Positions 41,521 to 49,167 of a stretch of DNA of 53,334 bases are shown here, piece by piece; the first letter of the stretch is position 1, and each line of letters opens with the position of its first letter. The position numbers and the translations under genes are program-made. The notes under the pieces are model-generated. The model was not told the DNA's origin, ran no database searches, and was given only the letters and a program-made list of their open reading frames with translations. Origin of the DNA: an uncultured Christensenella sp. Lineage in GTDB: Bacteria; Bacillota; Clostridia; Christensenellales; Borkfalkiaceae. Location: assembly GCA_910577875.1 (NCBI GenBank), contig CAJTNY010000011.1, forward strand, positions 1 through 53,334, given 5' to 3'.

Positions 41521-42303
41521 TTGCTCTGGCTTTGGATTTCGCTCGGCGCCGTTGCCGCGATTGCACTCATAGTTCTGTTTGTCTGGTTTAACAACAGTTG
41601 TCTGAAAACTACCAAACTGAAAATAGAGATAGGCGGTGCTCGGTCTTTGAAAATAGTTCATCTTTCCGATTTGCACGGAAAAAGATTCGGGCGCGGGAAT
41701 ATAAGACTTTTAAATAAAACGGCGAAGGAAAAGCCCGATTTCATAGCGGTGACAGGCGACATCATTCACCTGTACACTCAGAAAAACAAGTCTGCCGCAT
41801 TGGAGTTGATAGCCTCTTTAAAGGAAATAGCGCCTGTATTATACGTTTCGGGTAACCACGAAATGCGAAATAAGGGCTACCATTTTTTCAGAAAAGAGTT
41901 ACTCGAAGCGGGTGCCGACGTCCTAGACGACAGAATAACGAAAGTTTGCGGAATTACAGTTGCGGGACTTAACTGCGCTTCGCTCAGAAACGATAAAATA
42001 TTTAAAATCACTCCTGTAAATTCGCCTAAAATTCTTTTGGCGCACGAACCCCAGTTTTTCGGAAAGTACGCGGAAGCGGGCTATGATTTGATATTATGCG
42101 GTCACGCGCACGGCGGGCAATGGCGTATTCCGTTCACGGGCATAGGGCTTTTCGCTCCGGGTCAGGGTAAATTTCCCAAATATACTTCGGGCGTGCACGA
42201 AAAAGGTAAGAGCAAAATGATAATCTCCCGCGGGCTCGGGAATTCACAGTGTCCGCTGCGCCTTTTCAACCGTCCCGAAATAGTTGTAATAGAAATAAAT
42301 TAA
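41521..42303 (+). CDS. YaeI/YkuE-like metallophosphoesterase with a membrane anchor
   Basis: From TTG 41521, placed five bases after GAGGTG, the protein has 260 residues: an N-terminal membrane helix (WISLGAVAAIALIVLFVWF) and an outer calcineurin-type domain. Metal motifs are HLSDLHG, TGDIIH, GNHE and GHAHGGQ. Relatives dephosphorylate lipids or other phosphoesters at the membrane surface. It is translated next to trmB and shares its transcript. Confidence 0.9.
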   Translation: MLWLWISLGAVAAIALIVLFVWFNNSCLKTTKLKIEIGGARSLKIVHLSDLHGKRFGRGNIRLLNKTAKEKPDFIAVTGDIIHLYTQKNKSAALELIASLKEIAPVLYVSGNHEMRNKGYHFFRKELLEAGADVLDDRITKVCGITVAGLNCASLRNDKIFKITPVNSPKILLAHEPQFFGKYAEAGYDLILCGHAHGGQWRIPFTGIGLFAPGQGKFPKYTSGVHEKGKSKMIISRGLGNSQCPLRLFNRPEIVVIEIN

Positions 42304-42337
42304 AACAGCGTCCGAAAACACTTTCGGACGCTGTTTT
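42302..42337 (+). terminator. Terminator between trmB unit and the convergent carbamoyltransferase
   Basis: AAAACAGCGTCCGAAA pairs with its exact complement around ACAC; A/T runs at both ends suit both strands. Confidence 0.9.
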
Positions 42338-42349
42338 ATTAAGTCTGGT

Positions 42350-43288
42350 TTATTTTATCAAAAGCGCGAGTATCGCCTTTATAACGTGGAGTTTGTTTTC
42401 ACCCTGGTCGAGCACTATGCTGTTCTTTCCGTCTATGACGTCCTCGGTTACCTCTATTCCGCGGGAAGCGGGAAGGGGATGCATAAACACCGCGTTGTGA
42501 GCGGCAAAGCCCATAAGGGCGTTGTTTACCTGATAAGGTCTTAGAATATCGCGCTCTTTCTCGGATATGGCCGTATGATAGAGATAACTGTCGGTGTAAA
42601 CTACGTCTGCGCCTTTTACGGCTTCGGCGGGGTTGTAGGTCAGCATTATTTTTCCGTACTGTTCCGCGTGGGTAAGGTGTTCGTTTTTGATACAGTATTC
42701 GGGCGGGGTTGCGACTGCGACTTCCATACCGCATTTTATCGCGCCCATAATAAGAGATGAGGCTACGTTTTCGCCTTTGCCGACGTAAGCTATTTTAAGT
42801 CCTTCGAGCTTGCCTTTCTTTTCCCAGATTGTATATAAATCGCCGAGAGTCTGCAAGGGATTGAAGTCTTCGTTTCCCGAATTGATTAAACATATAGGAG
42901 AAACCGCGCTGAAATCGTCGAGCTTTCTTTGGTCTATGCTTCTGGTTACGAGCGCGCCGACTCCGTAGCGCGCGATTACGTCGGCTATATCTTTAATGTT
43001 TTCTCCCGCCTGCATATCTTCGTCATTGTAAGGAAGACTCACGCACATTCCGCCAAGCTGGCGGATACCTATTTCGAGAGCGGAACGCATTCTCAAAGAA
43101 GTGTCGCCGAAAAGAAGAGCGACCGTAACGCCTTGAAGGATATTCGTCTTTTCGTGAGCGGCGAATTTTGCTTTCATCGCTTTCGTTGCGTAAAGAAACT
43201 CAAAAAGTTCTTCCGTCGTAAAATCTGCAAGTTTAGTGAAATGTTTGCGGTTTATCCCGTAGGACGGGGAATAACGATTAATATCCAT
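42350..43288 (-). CDS. Ornithine/aspartate carbamoyltransferase-family protein with altered carbamoyl-phosphate motif
   Basis: The protein has 312 residues and the full two-domain fold. The carbamoyl-phosphate loop reads S64-LRMR-68 where ornithine and aspartate enzymes have STRTR. Late motifs are MHPLPASRG (aspartate-like HPLP rather than the HCLP of ornithine enzymes) and DQGENKLHVIKAI (ornithine-like). The amino-acid loop motif DxxxSMG is replaced by TDSYLYH. No arginine or pyrimidine gene is near. The substrate is therefore open: ornithine, an acylornithine, or a catabolic amine. It is transcribed alone from a leaderless promoter. Confidence 0.8.
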   Translation of the reverse strand: MDINRYSPSYGINRKHFTKLADFTTEELFEFLYATKAMKAKFAAHEKTNILQGVTVALLFGDTSLRMRSALEIGIRQLGGMCVSLPYNDEDMQAGENIKDIADVIARYGVGALVTRSIDQRKLDDFSAVSPICLINSGNEDFNPLQTLGDLYTIWEKKGKLEGLKIAYVGKGENVASSLIMGAIKCGMEVAVATPPEYCIKNEHLTHAEQYGKIMLTYNPAEAVKGADVVYTDSYLYHTAISEKERDILRPYQVNNALMGFAAHNAVFMHPLPASRGIEVTEDVIDGKNSIVLDQGENKLHVIKAILALLIK

Positions 43289-43294
43289 AAATTT

Positions 43295-43323
43295 ATTATA
43301 CCACCGTAAAAGAGTAATTTCAA
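43295..43323 (-). promoter_or_regulatory. Leaderless promoter of the carbamoyltransferase gene
   Basis: Minus strand TTGAAA (43318-43323), 17-bp spacer, TATAAT (43295-43300), six bases before the ATG at 43288. No Shine-Dalgarno sequence. The -35 overlaps the last codons of queH. Confidence 0.7.
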
Positions 43324-43913
43324 GTAATTTTAACGGAGTAAACGCAGCCGCAGTAGTTCTGGCGGTAAAGTCCGTATTCTTTGCCGAGCATTATGCTTTT
43401 TAAATAGCCGTTCCGTTTTTTAAAGTCAGAGTACAGCCAGTTTGTCCGTTTGTCTTTTGCCAGTTCTTCGCCTATCGAGTTTATGAGCGCGGAGTTTTTT
43501 AAAGGGCTTATAGTCAGCGTTGTGCAAAAGTAATCGAACCCGCCTTTTTCAGCAAGAGAGGCGGTCTTTTCAAGCCTCAGTTTAAAACATATCTCGCATC
43601 TTTTTCCGCCTTCTTTTTCTTTTTCTGAACCTTTTACCGCGCCGTAAAATTCTTTCGTATCGTGTTCGCATTCTAAAATTTCCGCCCACCCCGTTTCGCG
43701 GATAAAGCGTAAAAGTTCTTTTTTGCGCCTAATATATTCCGCGTCCTCTATGTTCGGGTTATAAAAAAGCGCGGTGATTTCGAAATGCTCTTTGAGTCTT
43801 TCTAAACACGCGGAAGAACAGGGTGCGCAGCAACAGTGCAGAAGAAGTCGTTTTTTTTCGCTTAGCCGCTGTATTTCTTCCGTCATAAGTTTATCGAAAT
43901 TTTGTGCGTTCAT
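43320..43913 (-). CDS. queH: Epoxyqueuosine reductase QueH
   Basis: The protein has 197 residues (former DUF208). It reduces epoxyqueuosine to queuosine in tRNA, the last step of queuosine synthesis, and replaces the cobalamin enzyme QueG. Cysteine motifs for the iron-sulfur cluster and metal are HCCCAPCSS (C27-C32), GGKRCEICFKLRL and YRQNYCGC. The rest of the queuosine pathway is not in the window. The start is fixed by the adjacent promoter and family length. Confidence 0.95.
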   Translation of the reverse strand: MNAQNFDKLMTEEIQRLSEKKRLLLHCCCAPCSSACLERLKEHFEITALFYNPNIEDAEYIRRKKELLRFIRETGWAEILECEHDTKEFYGAVKGSEKEKEGGKRCEICFKLRLEKTASLAEKGGFDYFCTTLTISPLKNSALINSIGEELAKDKRTNWLYSDFKKRNGYLKSIMLGKEYGLYRQNYCGCVYSVKIT

Positions 43914-43919
43914 AATTTA

Positions 43920-43948
43920 ATTCTACCACTGTATAAGTAAAATTACAA
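43920..43948 (-). promoter_or_regulatory. Leaderless promoter of queH
   Basis: Minus strand TTGTAA (43943-43948), 17-bp spacer, TAGAAT (43920-43925) with upstream TGG, six bases before the ATG. No Shine-Dalgarno sequence. Confidence 0.65.
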
Positions 43949-43981
43949 CAAAAATTTATTTTAAAAAATTATCAAATTAGT

Positions 43982-44010
43982 TTGGAAAAAACCATAAATT
44001 ATGGTAATAT
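43982..44010 (+). promoter_or_regulatory. Promoter of the ABC ATPase gene with a palindrome in the spacer
   Basis: TTGGAA (43982-43987), 17-bp spacer, TAATAT (44005-44010). ACCATAA-A-TTATGGT at 43991-44005 is a perfect 15-bp palindrome filling the spacer, a typical repressor position. AAGGAG follows before the ATG. Confidence 0.6.
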
Positions 44011-44028
44011 AAGGTTAAGGAGATTTTT

Positions 44029-45105
44029 ATGGCTGTATTGAAACTCAGCGGAGTGGACAAAGTATACCCCTCGGGTAGCTTAGCGCTGTACGGAATAAAT
44101 TTACAAACCTCGGACAAAGAATTTTTTGTTATACTCGGTGGCGAAGGGAGCGGAAAGTCTACGCTGCTTAGAGTAGTTTCGGGACTCGAAGACGTTTCAT
44201 CGGGCGAAATCACTATCGGAGGAAAGGACGTCACTGACGCGGAAATCCGTGACAGAGACCTTTCTCTCGTTTTCAGAAACAGTCCCGTTATGCCGACGAT
44301 GAACGTATTTGAAAATCTTGCGTACGGTTTAAGACAGAGGAAGGCGCCGGAGGCCGTTATCGAACGTCGCGTCAAAGCCGTCTCGGAAATACTCGGCTTG
44401 AACGACGTTTTATATCGAAAACCGAAGGTTCTTACGGCAGCGCAGAAACTGCGCGTTTCGATAGGCAGAACTATTGTCAGAGAGCCTAAGCTCTATCTCT
44501 TTGACGAGCCTTTGGCTGGGCTTGACGAAAAACTTTCCGGCGAGCTTTTGACGCTATTGGTGAATTTGCAGGCGAGAATGGAGGGGACGTTCGTTTACGC
44601 GACTAAAAACGTTTCGGAAGCGCTTTCTGCGGGAACGCGTATAGCCGTGATTAAAAACGGCATTATCCAGCAAATCGACGTTCCGTCGAATTTATACGAT
44701 TATCCCGCGAATACTTACGTTGCGTTTTTGATAGGTTCGCCTACTATAAATTTCTATAACGGCGCGAAGATTTTAAAAACCGAAGACGGCGCGTTCGTTG
44801 AGGACAAAGATTTCAAACTCGCGCTTTCCGAAAAAATAATCAGACGCTTTGAGAAAATAGAAGAATATGCGAATACGGGCAAAGGCGTCATAGCGGGTGT
44901 CCGTCCCGAAGATATCGGGAAAGACGGTGTGAACCCCGACAGGCTTTATCTGTTTGATGCGGAAACGCGACTGACGCTTCTTTCGCGCGACGAGGGATAT
45001 ATTAAAACCCAATTCACGGACGCGGATTATATTCCTCCGTCTTATAAAGAAGAGGAAGAAATAGCCAAAAAGTATAAACCCGTTAAAACACAAAAGAAAA
45101 AATAA
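44029..45105 (+). CDS. MalK/UgpC-like ABC ATPase with degenerate catalytic motifs
   Basis: The protein has 358 residues: an ABC ATPase domain (1-235) and a TOBE-type regulatory tail. Walker A is intact (G37-GEGSGKST-45), as are Walker B and the D-loop (LYLFDEPLAGLD, D159/E160). Other sites are lost: the Q-loop Gln is Arg 83 (VFRN), the signature LSGGQ is LTAAQ (135-139), and the switch His is Lys 193 (ATKN for VTHD). It may bind ATP but hydrolyse it poorly. No permease or binding protein gene is adjacent. A regulatory role, or a partner of a distant CUT1 sugar transporter, is possible. Confidence 0.85.
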   Translation: MAVLKLSGVDKVYPSGSLALYGINLQTSDKEFFVILGGEGSGKSTLLRVVSGLEDVSSGEITIGGKDVTDAEIRDRDLSLVFRNSPVMPTMNVFENLAYGLRQRKAPEAVIERRVKAVSEILGLNDVLYRKPKVLTAAQKLRVSIGRTIVREPKLYLFDEPLAGLDEKLSGELLTLLVNLQARMEGTFVYATKNVSEALSAGTRIAVIKNGIIQQIDVPSNLYDYPANTYVAFLIGSPTINFYNGAKILKTEDGAFVEDKDFKLALSEKIIRRFEKIEEYANTGKGVIAGVRPEDIGKDGVNPDRLYLFDAETRLTLLSRDEGYIKTQFTDADYIPPSYKEEEEIAKKYKPVKTQKKK

Positions 45106-45112
45106 TTTCAAA

Positions 45113-45136
45113 GCCCTCCGTAAATAGTCGGAGGGC
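45113..45136 (+). terminator. Terminator after the ABC ATPase gene
   Basis: GCCCTCCG at 45113-45120 pairs with 45129-45136 and is followed by GTTTAAAAAA. Confidence 0.75.
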
Positions 45137-45173
45137 GTTTAAAAAATCTCGGGACTGTATATAATAATTAAAT

Positions 45174-46046
45174 ATGTGGGAAATTGTTTTAGACGCGTTT
45201 TTAGATACTTTAAAGGTTTTTCCGTTTCTTATAGTCATCTATATTCTGATTGAATTTATAGAACAGAAAACTTCGTTTACGCGCAATCATAAAGTTTTGC
45301 AGGGCAATCTCGCCCCGCTAATAGGCTCGGCAACGGGACTCGTTCCTCAGTGCGGTTTTTCCGTTATGGCGGCAAAGCTTTACGACAAAGGGCTTATCCG
45401 CACGGGAACCTTTCTCGCCGTTCTGCTGTCCACCTCCGACGAGGCGCTCATAATCCTTTTATCGAGCGGACAGAATGCTATGTACGTTATGCCGATCATA
45501 GTAATCAAACTTATAATCGGAGTGGGCATCGGTTATCTCGTAAACTTTATCTTTACCGCCGAAAAATTGCAGGAATCGGGTCCGGAAGAAATACATGCTT
45601 ATTCCTGCGGGCGCGAGCACGACGGGAAGAGTGATTTCAAAGTTTTTTTCTTAAACCCTCTTCTGCATTCACTGTTGATAGCATTTTATCTTTTAGTTGT
45701 AAATCTCATCTTCGGTTTCATAATCGAAGCCGTCGGAGAGGATAAAATCGCATCGTCTTTAATGATAGGCGGAGCGTATTGGCAGCCTTTCATAACCGCG
45801 CTTATAGGACTTATTCCGAACTGCGCGTCGAGCGTAGTGATAACGCAGGTGTTCATCGATAAGGGAATTTTATTCGGAAGCTGTATCGCTGGACTTTGCG
45901 CCAACGCGGGACTGGGGCTTGTGGTGCTTTTTAAAAACACGAAAAAAATAAAGCGGAACATAGTTTTCGTGATAACGCTTTATATCATTTCTGCGGTAGC
46001 GGGGCTTGTTGTCAACTGTCTTATGGCGGCGTTCGGTTTAATATAA
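45174..46046 (+). CDS. Putative 10TM heavy-metal exporter (ArsP_2-type permease)
   Basis: The protein has 290 residues in two related halves of membrane helices joined by a polar, His/Glu/Cys-containing loop (GPEEIHAYSCGREHDGK). Both halves carry a similar motif: GLVPQCGFSVMAAKLYDKGLI and LIPNCASSVVITQVFIDKGIL, each with a Cys after an N/Q that may bind metal. The family is annotated as arsenic or manganese efflux, without firm proof. TATAAT (45160-45165) lies 8 bases before the ATG with no ribosome binding site, although the -35 is weak. Confidence 0.8.
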   Translation: MWEIVLDAFLDTLKVFPFLIVIYILIEFIEQKTSFTRNHKVLQGNLAPLIGSATGLVPQCGFSVMAAKLYDKGLIRTGTFLAVLLSTSDEALIILLSSGQNAMYVMPIIVIKLIIGVGIGYLVNFIFTAEKLQESGPEEIHAYSCGREHDGKSDFKVFFLNPLLHSLLIAFYLLVVNLIFGFIIEAVGEDKIASSLMIGGAYWQPFITALIGLIPNCASSVVITQVFIDKGILFGSCIAGLCANAGLGLVVLFKNTKKIKRNIVFVITLYIISAVAGLVVNCLMAAFGLI

Positions 46047-46063
46047 AATGTTTGTAAAAACCG

Positions 46064-46092
46064 TTGACTTAGGTTTAAATATTTGGTATAAT
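46064..46092 (+). promoter_or_regulatory. Sigma-A promoter of rpsU
   Basis: TTGACT at 46064-46069, 17-bp spacer, TATAAT at 46087-46092. A leader of about 53 bases with GGAGG at its end follows. Confidence 0.85.
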
Positions 46093-46151
46093 CTACTGGT
46101 GTTCGGCGAGAGCCTGGCAAATAACTGCATCGGCGAAGGAGGGTAGAGAGT

Positions 46152-46328
46152 ATGTCAACTATAAAAGTAGGCGATAACGAGTCTGTCGAAAGCGCGTTGA
46201 GACGCTTTAAGAGAAAGTGTTCCCGCGACGGAATAATCGGCGATTTGCGCAAGAAAGAGTTTTACGAATCTCCTTCCGTTAAAAGACGCAAAAAGGCTGA
46301 AGCGGCAAGAAAGAGAAGCAAAAATTAA
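46152..46328 (+). CDS. rpsU: 30S ribosomal protein S21
   Basis: The protein has 58 residues: STIKVGDNESVESALRRFKR, then GIIGDLRKKEFYESPSVKRR and a basic RKRSKN end. S21 joins the 30S platform near the anti-Shine-Dalgarno region and matters for selection of ribosome binding sites, of interest given the leaderless genes. GGAGG at 46138-46142 precedes the ATG. The usual partner yqeY does not follow. Confidence 0.97.
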   Translation: MSTIKVGDNESVESALRRFKRKCSRDGIIGDLRKKEFYESPSVKRRKKAEAARKRSKN

Positions 46329-46333
46329 TATTG

Positions 46334-46370
46334 AAAGGTCTGTCCGACATAAAAAATCGGTCAGACCTTT
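46334..46370 (+). terminator. Terminator of rpsU
   Basis: AAAGGTCTGTCCGA (46334-46347) pairs with 46357-46370 with one mismatch and runs into TTTTTCC. Confidence 0.85.
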
Positions 46371-46430
46371 TTCCTTGTAAAATAAGTCGAATAAAGTAAA
46401 AATTTGTAATTTTTTCTGAGCGGGGTTTTT

Positions 46431-46808
46431 ATGGATAATATAAAGGAAATGGCGCGTGCGGCAAAACAACGTATGAAAAACAATTTTTGGGAAGATTGCA
46501 AAAGAAATATCGATGCGGGAGCGTACCGGGCGCGGGAGCAGGGACTTAACGAAGTAAAAGTCAAATCCACTCTCCGCGGAAAAGTCAAAAATGAGATTAA
46601 AGGCGAAAAACAGGATGAATTTTATCTGAAAGTCAAACGCCTTTTGGAAGAGGAGGGCGAAGTGTCCGACGCGCTCGGCAGACTTACAGACCGCGGATAT
46701 TACGAAACTCTCTCTTACGAAGAAAAACAGCGTTATACTATGCAGTTATCGAACAAGTATCTCAAAGCTCTCGAAAAATACAGGAAAGAAAAAGAAATAG
46801 GCATATAG
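46431..46808 (+). CDS. Charged helical cytoplasmic protein, unknown
   Basis: The protein has 125 residues, Lys/Glu/Arg-rich and predicted almost entirely helical (MARAAKQRMKNNFWEDCKRN; LKALEKYRKEKEIG). No signal or membrane segment. It follows rpsU where yqeY often lies, but its sequence does not match YqeY. It has a weak GAGCGGGG before the ATG and its own terminator. Function unknown. Confidence 0.7.
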   Translation: MDNIKEMARAAKQRMKNNFWEDCKRNIDAGAYRAREQGLNEVKVKSTLRGKVKNEIKGEKQDEFYLKVKRLLEEEGEVSDALGRLTDRGYYETLSYEEKQRYTMQLSNKYLKALEKYRKEKEIGI

Positions 46809-46817
46809 TGCAAAATG

Positions 46818-46848
46818 ACATAACCACGCGTTTTTCGCGCGGTTATGT
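46818..46848 (+). terminator. Terminator before pcrA
   Basis: Arms 46818-46830 and 46836-46848 pair with one mismatch and lead into TTTTTTT. Confidence 0.85.
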
Positions 46849-46866
46849 TTTTTTGCCCGCTTTTAT

Positions 46867-46895
46867 TTGTAATTCGGTTACGGATATGCTATAAT
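46867..46895 (+). promoter_or_regulatory. Promoter of pcrA, leaderless geometry
   Basis: TTGTAA at 46867-46872, 17-bp spacer, TATAAT at 46890-46895 with an extended TGC; 7 bases to ATG 46903, no Shine-Dalgarno sequence. Confidence 0.75.
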
Positions 46896-46902
46896 TTTAT
46901 AG

Positions 46903-49131
46903 ATGAACACAATACTTGACAAACTTAACGACGAACAGAAAAAACCCGTTTGTGAAACCGAAGGGGCTGTGTTGGTTCTTGCCGGCGCGGGTAGCGGAAA
47001 AACGCGCGTATTGACTTCGCGCATTGCGTACATAATCTCCGAGGGCAAAGCGGATTTGTCCTCTGTACTCGCCATAACTTTTACCAATAAAGCGGCGGGC
47101 GAGATGAAAGAAAGACTTGAAAAAATGCTCGGAGAGGGTGATACCAAGTGGATATGCACTATTCATTCTATGTGCGTTAAAATTTTAAGACAGTTTTCCG
47201 AACGCGCGGGACTTAAACCGAATTTTTCAATTTACAGCGATACCGAGCGCAACAACGTAATAAAAAAAGCGTTTCAGGAACTCGACTACGACGACGAAAA
47301 ACTTTTAAAGAATGCTAAGTATCATATAGGCAACGCAAAAATGCTCGGACTCGACCCCGACCGCTACGGACGAAAGTATCAGGATGAACGCGGCATAGAC
47401 GATATCGTGCTCATTTACGAACGTTACGATAAGCATATGCGTGAAAATAACGCGCTCGACTTTGACGATTTACTGCTCGAAACTTTGCGCCTTCTTCGCA
47501 AAGACAGCGAAACTCTCGATTATCTTTCCGACAAATTCAAATATATTCTCGTGGACGAGTTTCAGGACACTAATGCGGTTCAGTATAATATAATCAAGCT
47601 TCTCGCGTCAAAACACGGGAACCTGTTCGCGGTCGGCGACGACGACCAGTCGATTTACGGATGGAGAGGCGCGGAAATCGAAAATATACTGCGTTTCGAC
47701 AAGGACTTTCCCGACGCAAAAGTTTATAAGCTTGAACGGAATTACCGTTCTACCAAAAACATATTAAACCTTGCAAACGCGATAATAGGACACAATGTTT
47801 CCCGCCGAGGCAAAACTCTCTGGACGGAAGAGGGCGAGGGCGAAAAGCCCGTATATTATCAGGCGGATGAAGAGACTGGTGAAGCTCTGTTCGCCGCCCG
47901 TAAAATATCCGACAGCGTTGCGCGAGGCGGAAAATATTCCGACTTTGCCGTGCTTATGCGCATAAACGCGCTGACGCGTTCTTACGAGCAGGAGTTCACG
48001 AAATACGGCATTCCTTACAAAGTTTTCGGCGGTTTCCGATTCTTCGAAAGAAAGGAAATAAAGGACGTGCTCGCGTATTTAAGACTTATTTCCAATCCGT
48101 TTGACAGCGAAGCAGCGGAACGTATTATAAACGTTCCCAAGCGCGGAATAGGCGGAAAAACCGTTCAGACTATGTACGAATATGCTCAAAGCACTGGGCT
48201 TTCTCTGTATGATGCGTGTCTTGACTGCGAAACACTCAATCTGTCCAAAGTAACGAAAGAAAAACTAAGCGGCTTTTCCGAACTTATAAAGAGTTTTATA
48301 ATTTCGGCGCAGGGCGTTCCCGTAAGTCAGCTCGTGCGCGACGTAATAAACGGAACCGACTTGCGTTCGGCTTACGACGACGGAACCGACGAGGGCGACG
48401 GCAAACTCGCCAACCTCGACGAATTTGTCGCTTCCGTGGACGATTTTTCAAGGCTCAACCCGCACGCAACGCTTGACGAATATTTGAGTCAGGTCACGCT
48501 TTATTCGGATACGGACGAAATGGACGAAAGCGATTACGTTACGATTGCAACCATACACGCGGTAAAAGGGCTCGAATTTCCCTGCGTATTCATATGCGGT
48601 CTCGAAGACGGCATAATACCTTCTTCGCGCTCGGAAAACGACGGACGGGGTTTGGAAGAGGAAAGACGGCTTATGTACGTTGCAATCACCCGCGCGGAGA
48701 AAAATTTATATCTTACGCGTTCTAAATCCCGCTATCTTTACGGTCATAGGGAAATCACAAGACCGTCTAAATTCATTATAGAACTTGCGTCCGAACTTGG
48801 CGTAAAAACTGCCTCTTATTCGAATGCCGTTTCTTCTTACAACGATGGATATTATCGGAACAGGTCGGTATATGCTTCGTCCGACGGTTACGAAAGCGAC
48901 CTGCCTCCCGTGTCGTCTCCGGTATCGTTCAGACCTGCGTTCGGTTCGCCTGCGCTCAAAAAGAACGGCAGGACGAAAAACTATACAGTCGGCACGCGTG
49001 TAAAACACGCTAAATTCGGTATAGGTATGGTGGTTGCCGTCAAGAATGGCGGAACCGTCATAAACGTCGCTTTCGACGGACAGGGCGTCAAAGAGCTGTC
49101 GGCTTCGCTCGCTCCGCTTGAAATTATATAA
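46903..49131 (+). CDS. pcrA: ATP-dependent DNA helicase PcrA/UvrD
   Basis: The protein has 742 residues, a superfamily 1A 3'-5' helicase for repair and replication-conflict resolution. Motifs in order: AGAGSGKTRVLTSR (Walker A), ITFTNKAAGEMKER, DEFQDTN, GDDDQSIYGWRGA, ERNYRS, TIHAVKGLEF and EEERRLMYVAITRA. The tail has the Tudor-like RNA polymerase-binding domain (VGTRVKHAKFGIGMVVAV). ligA follows 36 bases later, the common pcrA-ligA operon. Confidence 0.97.
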   Translation: MNTILDKLNDEQKKPVCETEGAVLVLAGAGSGKTRVLTSRIAYIISEGKADLSSVLAITFTNKAAGEMKERLEKMLGEGDTKWICTIHSMCVKILRQFSERAGLKPNFSIYSDTERNNVIKKAFQELDYDDEKLLKNAKYHIGNAKMLGLDPDRYGRKYQDERGIDDIVLIYERYDKHMRENNALDFDDLLLETLRLLRKDSETLDYLSDKFKYILVDEFQDTNAVQYNIIKLLASKHGNLFAVGDDDQSIYGWRGAEIENILRFDKDFPDAKVYKLERNYRSTKNILNLANAIIGHNVSRRGKTLWTEEGEGEKPVYYQADEETGEALFAARKISDSVARGGKYSDFAVLMRINALTRSYEQEFTKYGIPYKVFGGFRFFERKEIKDVLAYLRLISNPFDSEAAERIINVPKRGIGGKTVQTMYEYAQSTGLSLYDACLDCETLNLSKVTKEKLSGFSELIKSFIISAQGVPVSQLVRDVINGTDLRSAYDDGTDEGDGKLANLDEFVASVDDFSRLNPHATLDEYLSQVTLYSDTDEMDESDYVTIATIHAVKGLEFPCVFICGLEDGIIPSSRSENDGRGLEEERRLMYVAITRAEKNLYLTRSKSRYLYGHREITRPSKFIIELASELGVKTASYSNAVSSYNDGYYRNRSVYASSDGYESDLPPVSSPVSFRPAFGSPALKKNGRTKNYTVGTRVKHAKFGIGMVVAVKNGGTVINVAFDGQGVKELSASLAPLEII

Positions 49132-49167
49132 AGCAATATTAATTTAATAATAAAAGGTAAAAAAAAT

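Noticed and set aside
46099..46151. yqeY partner or riboswitch at rpsU
   Set aside because: The next gene is not YqeY-like and the leader shows no known riboswitch motif.
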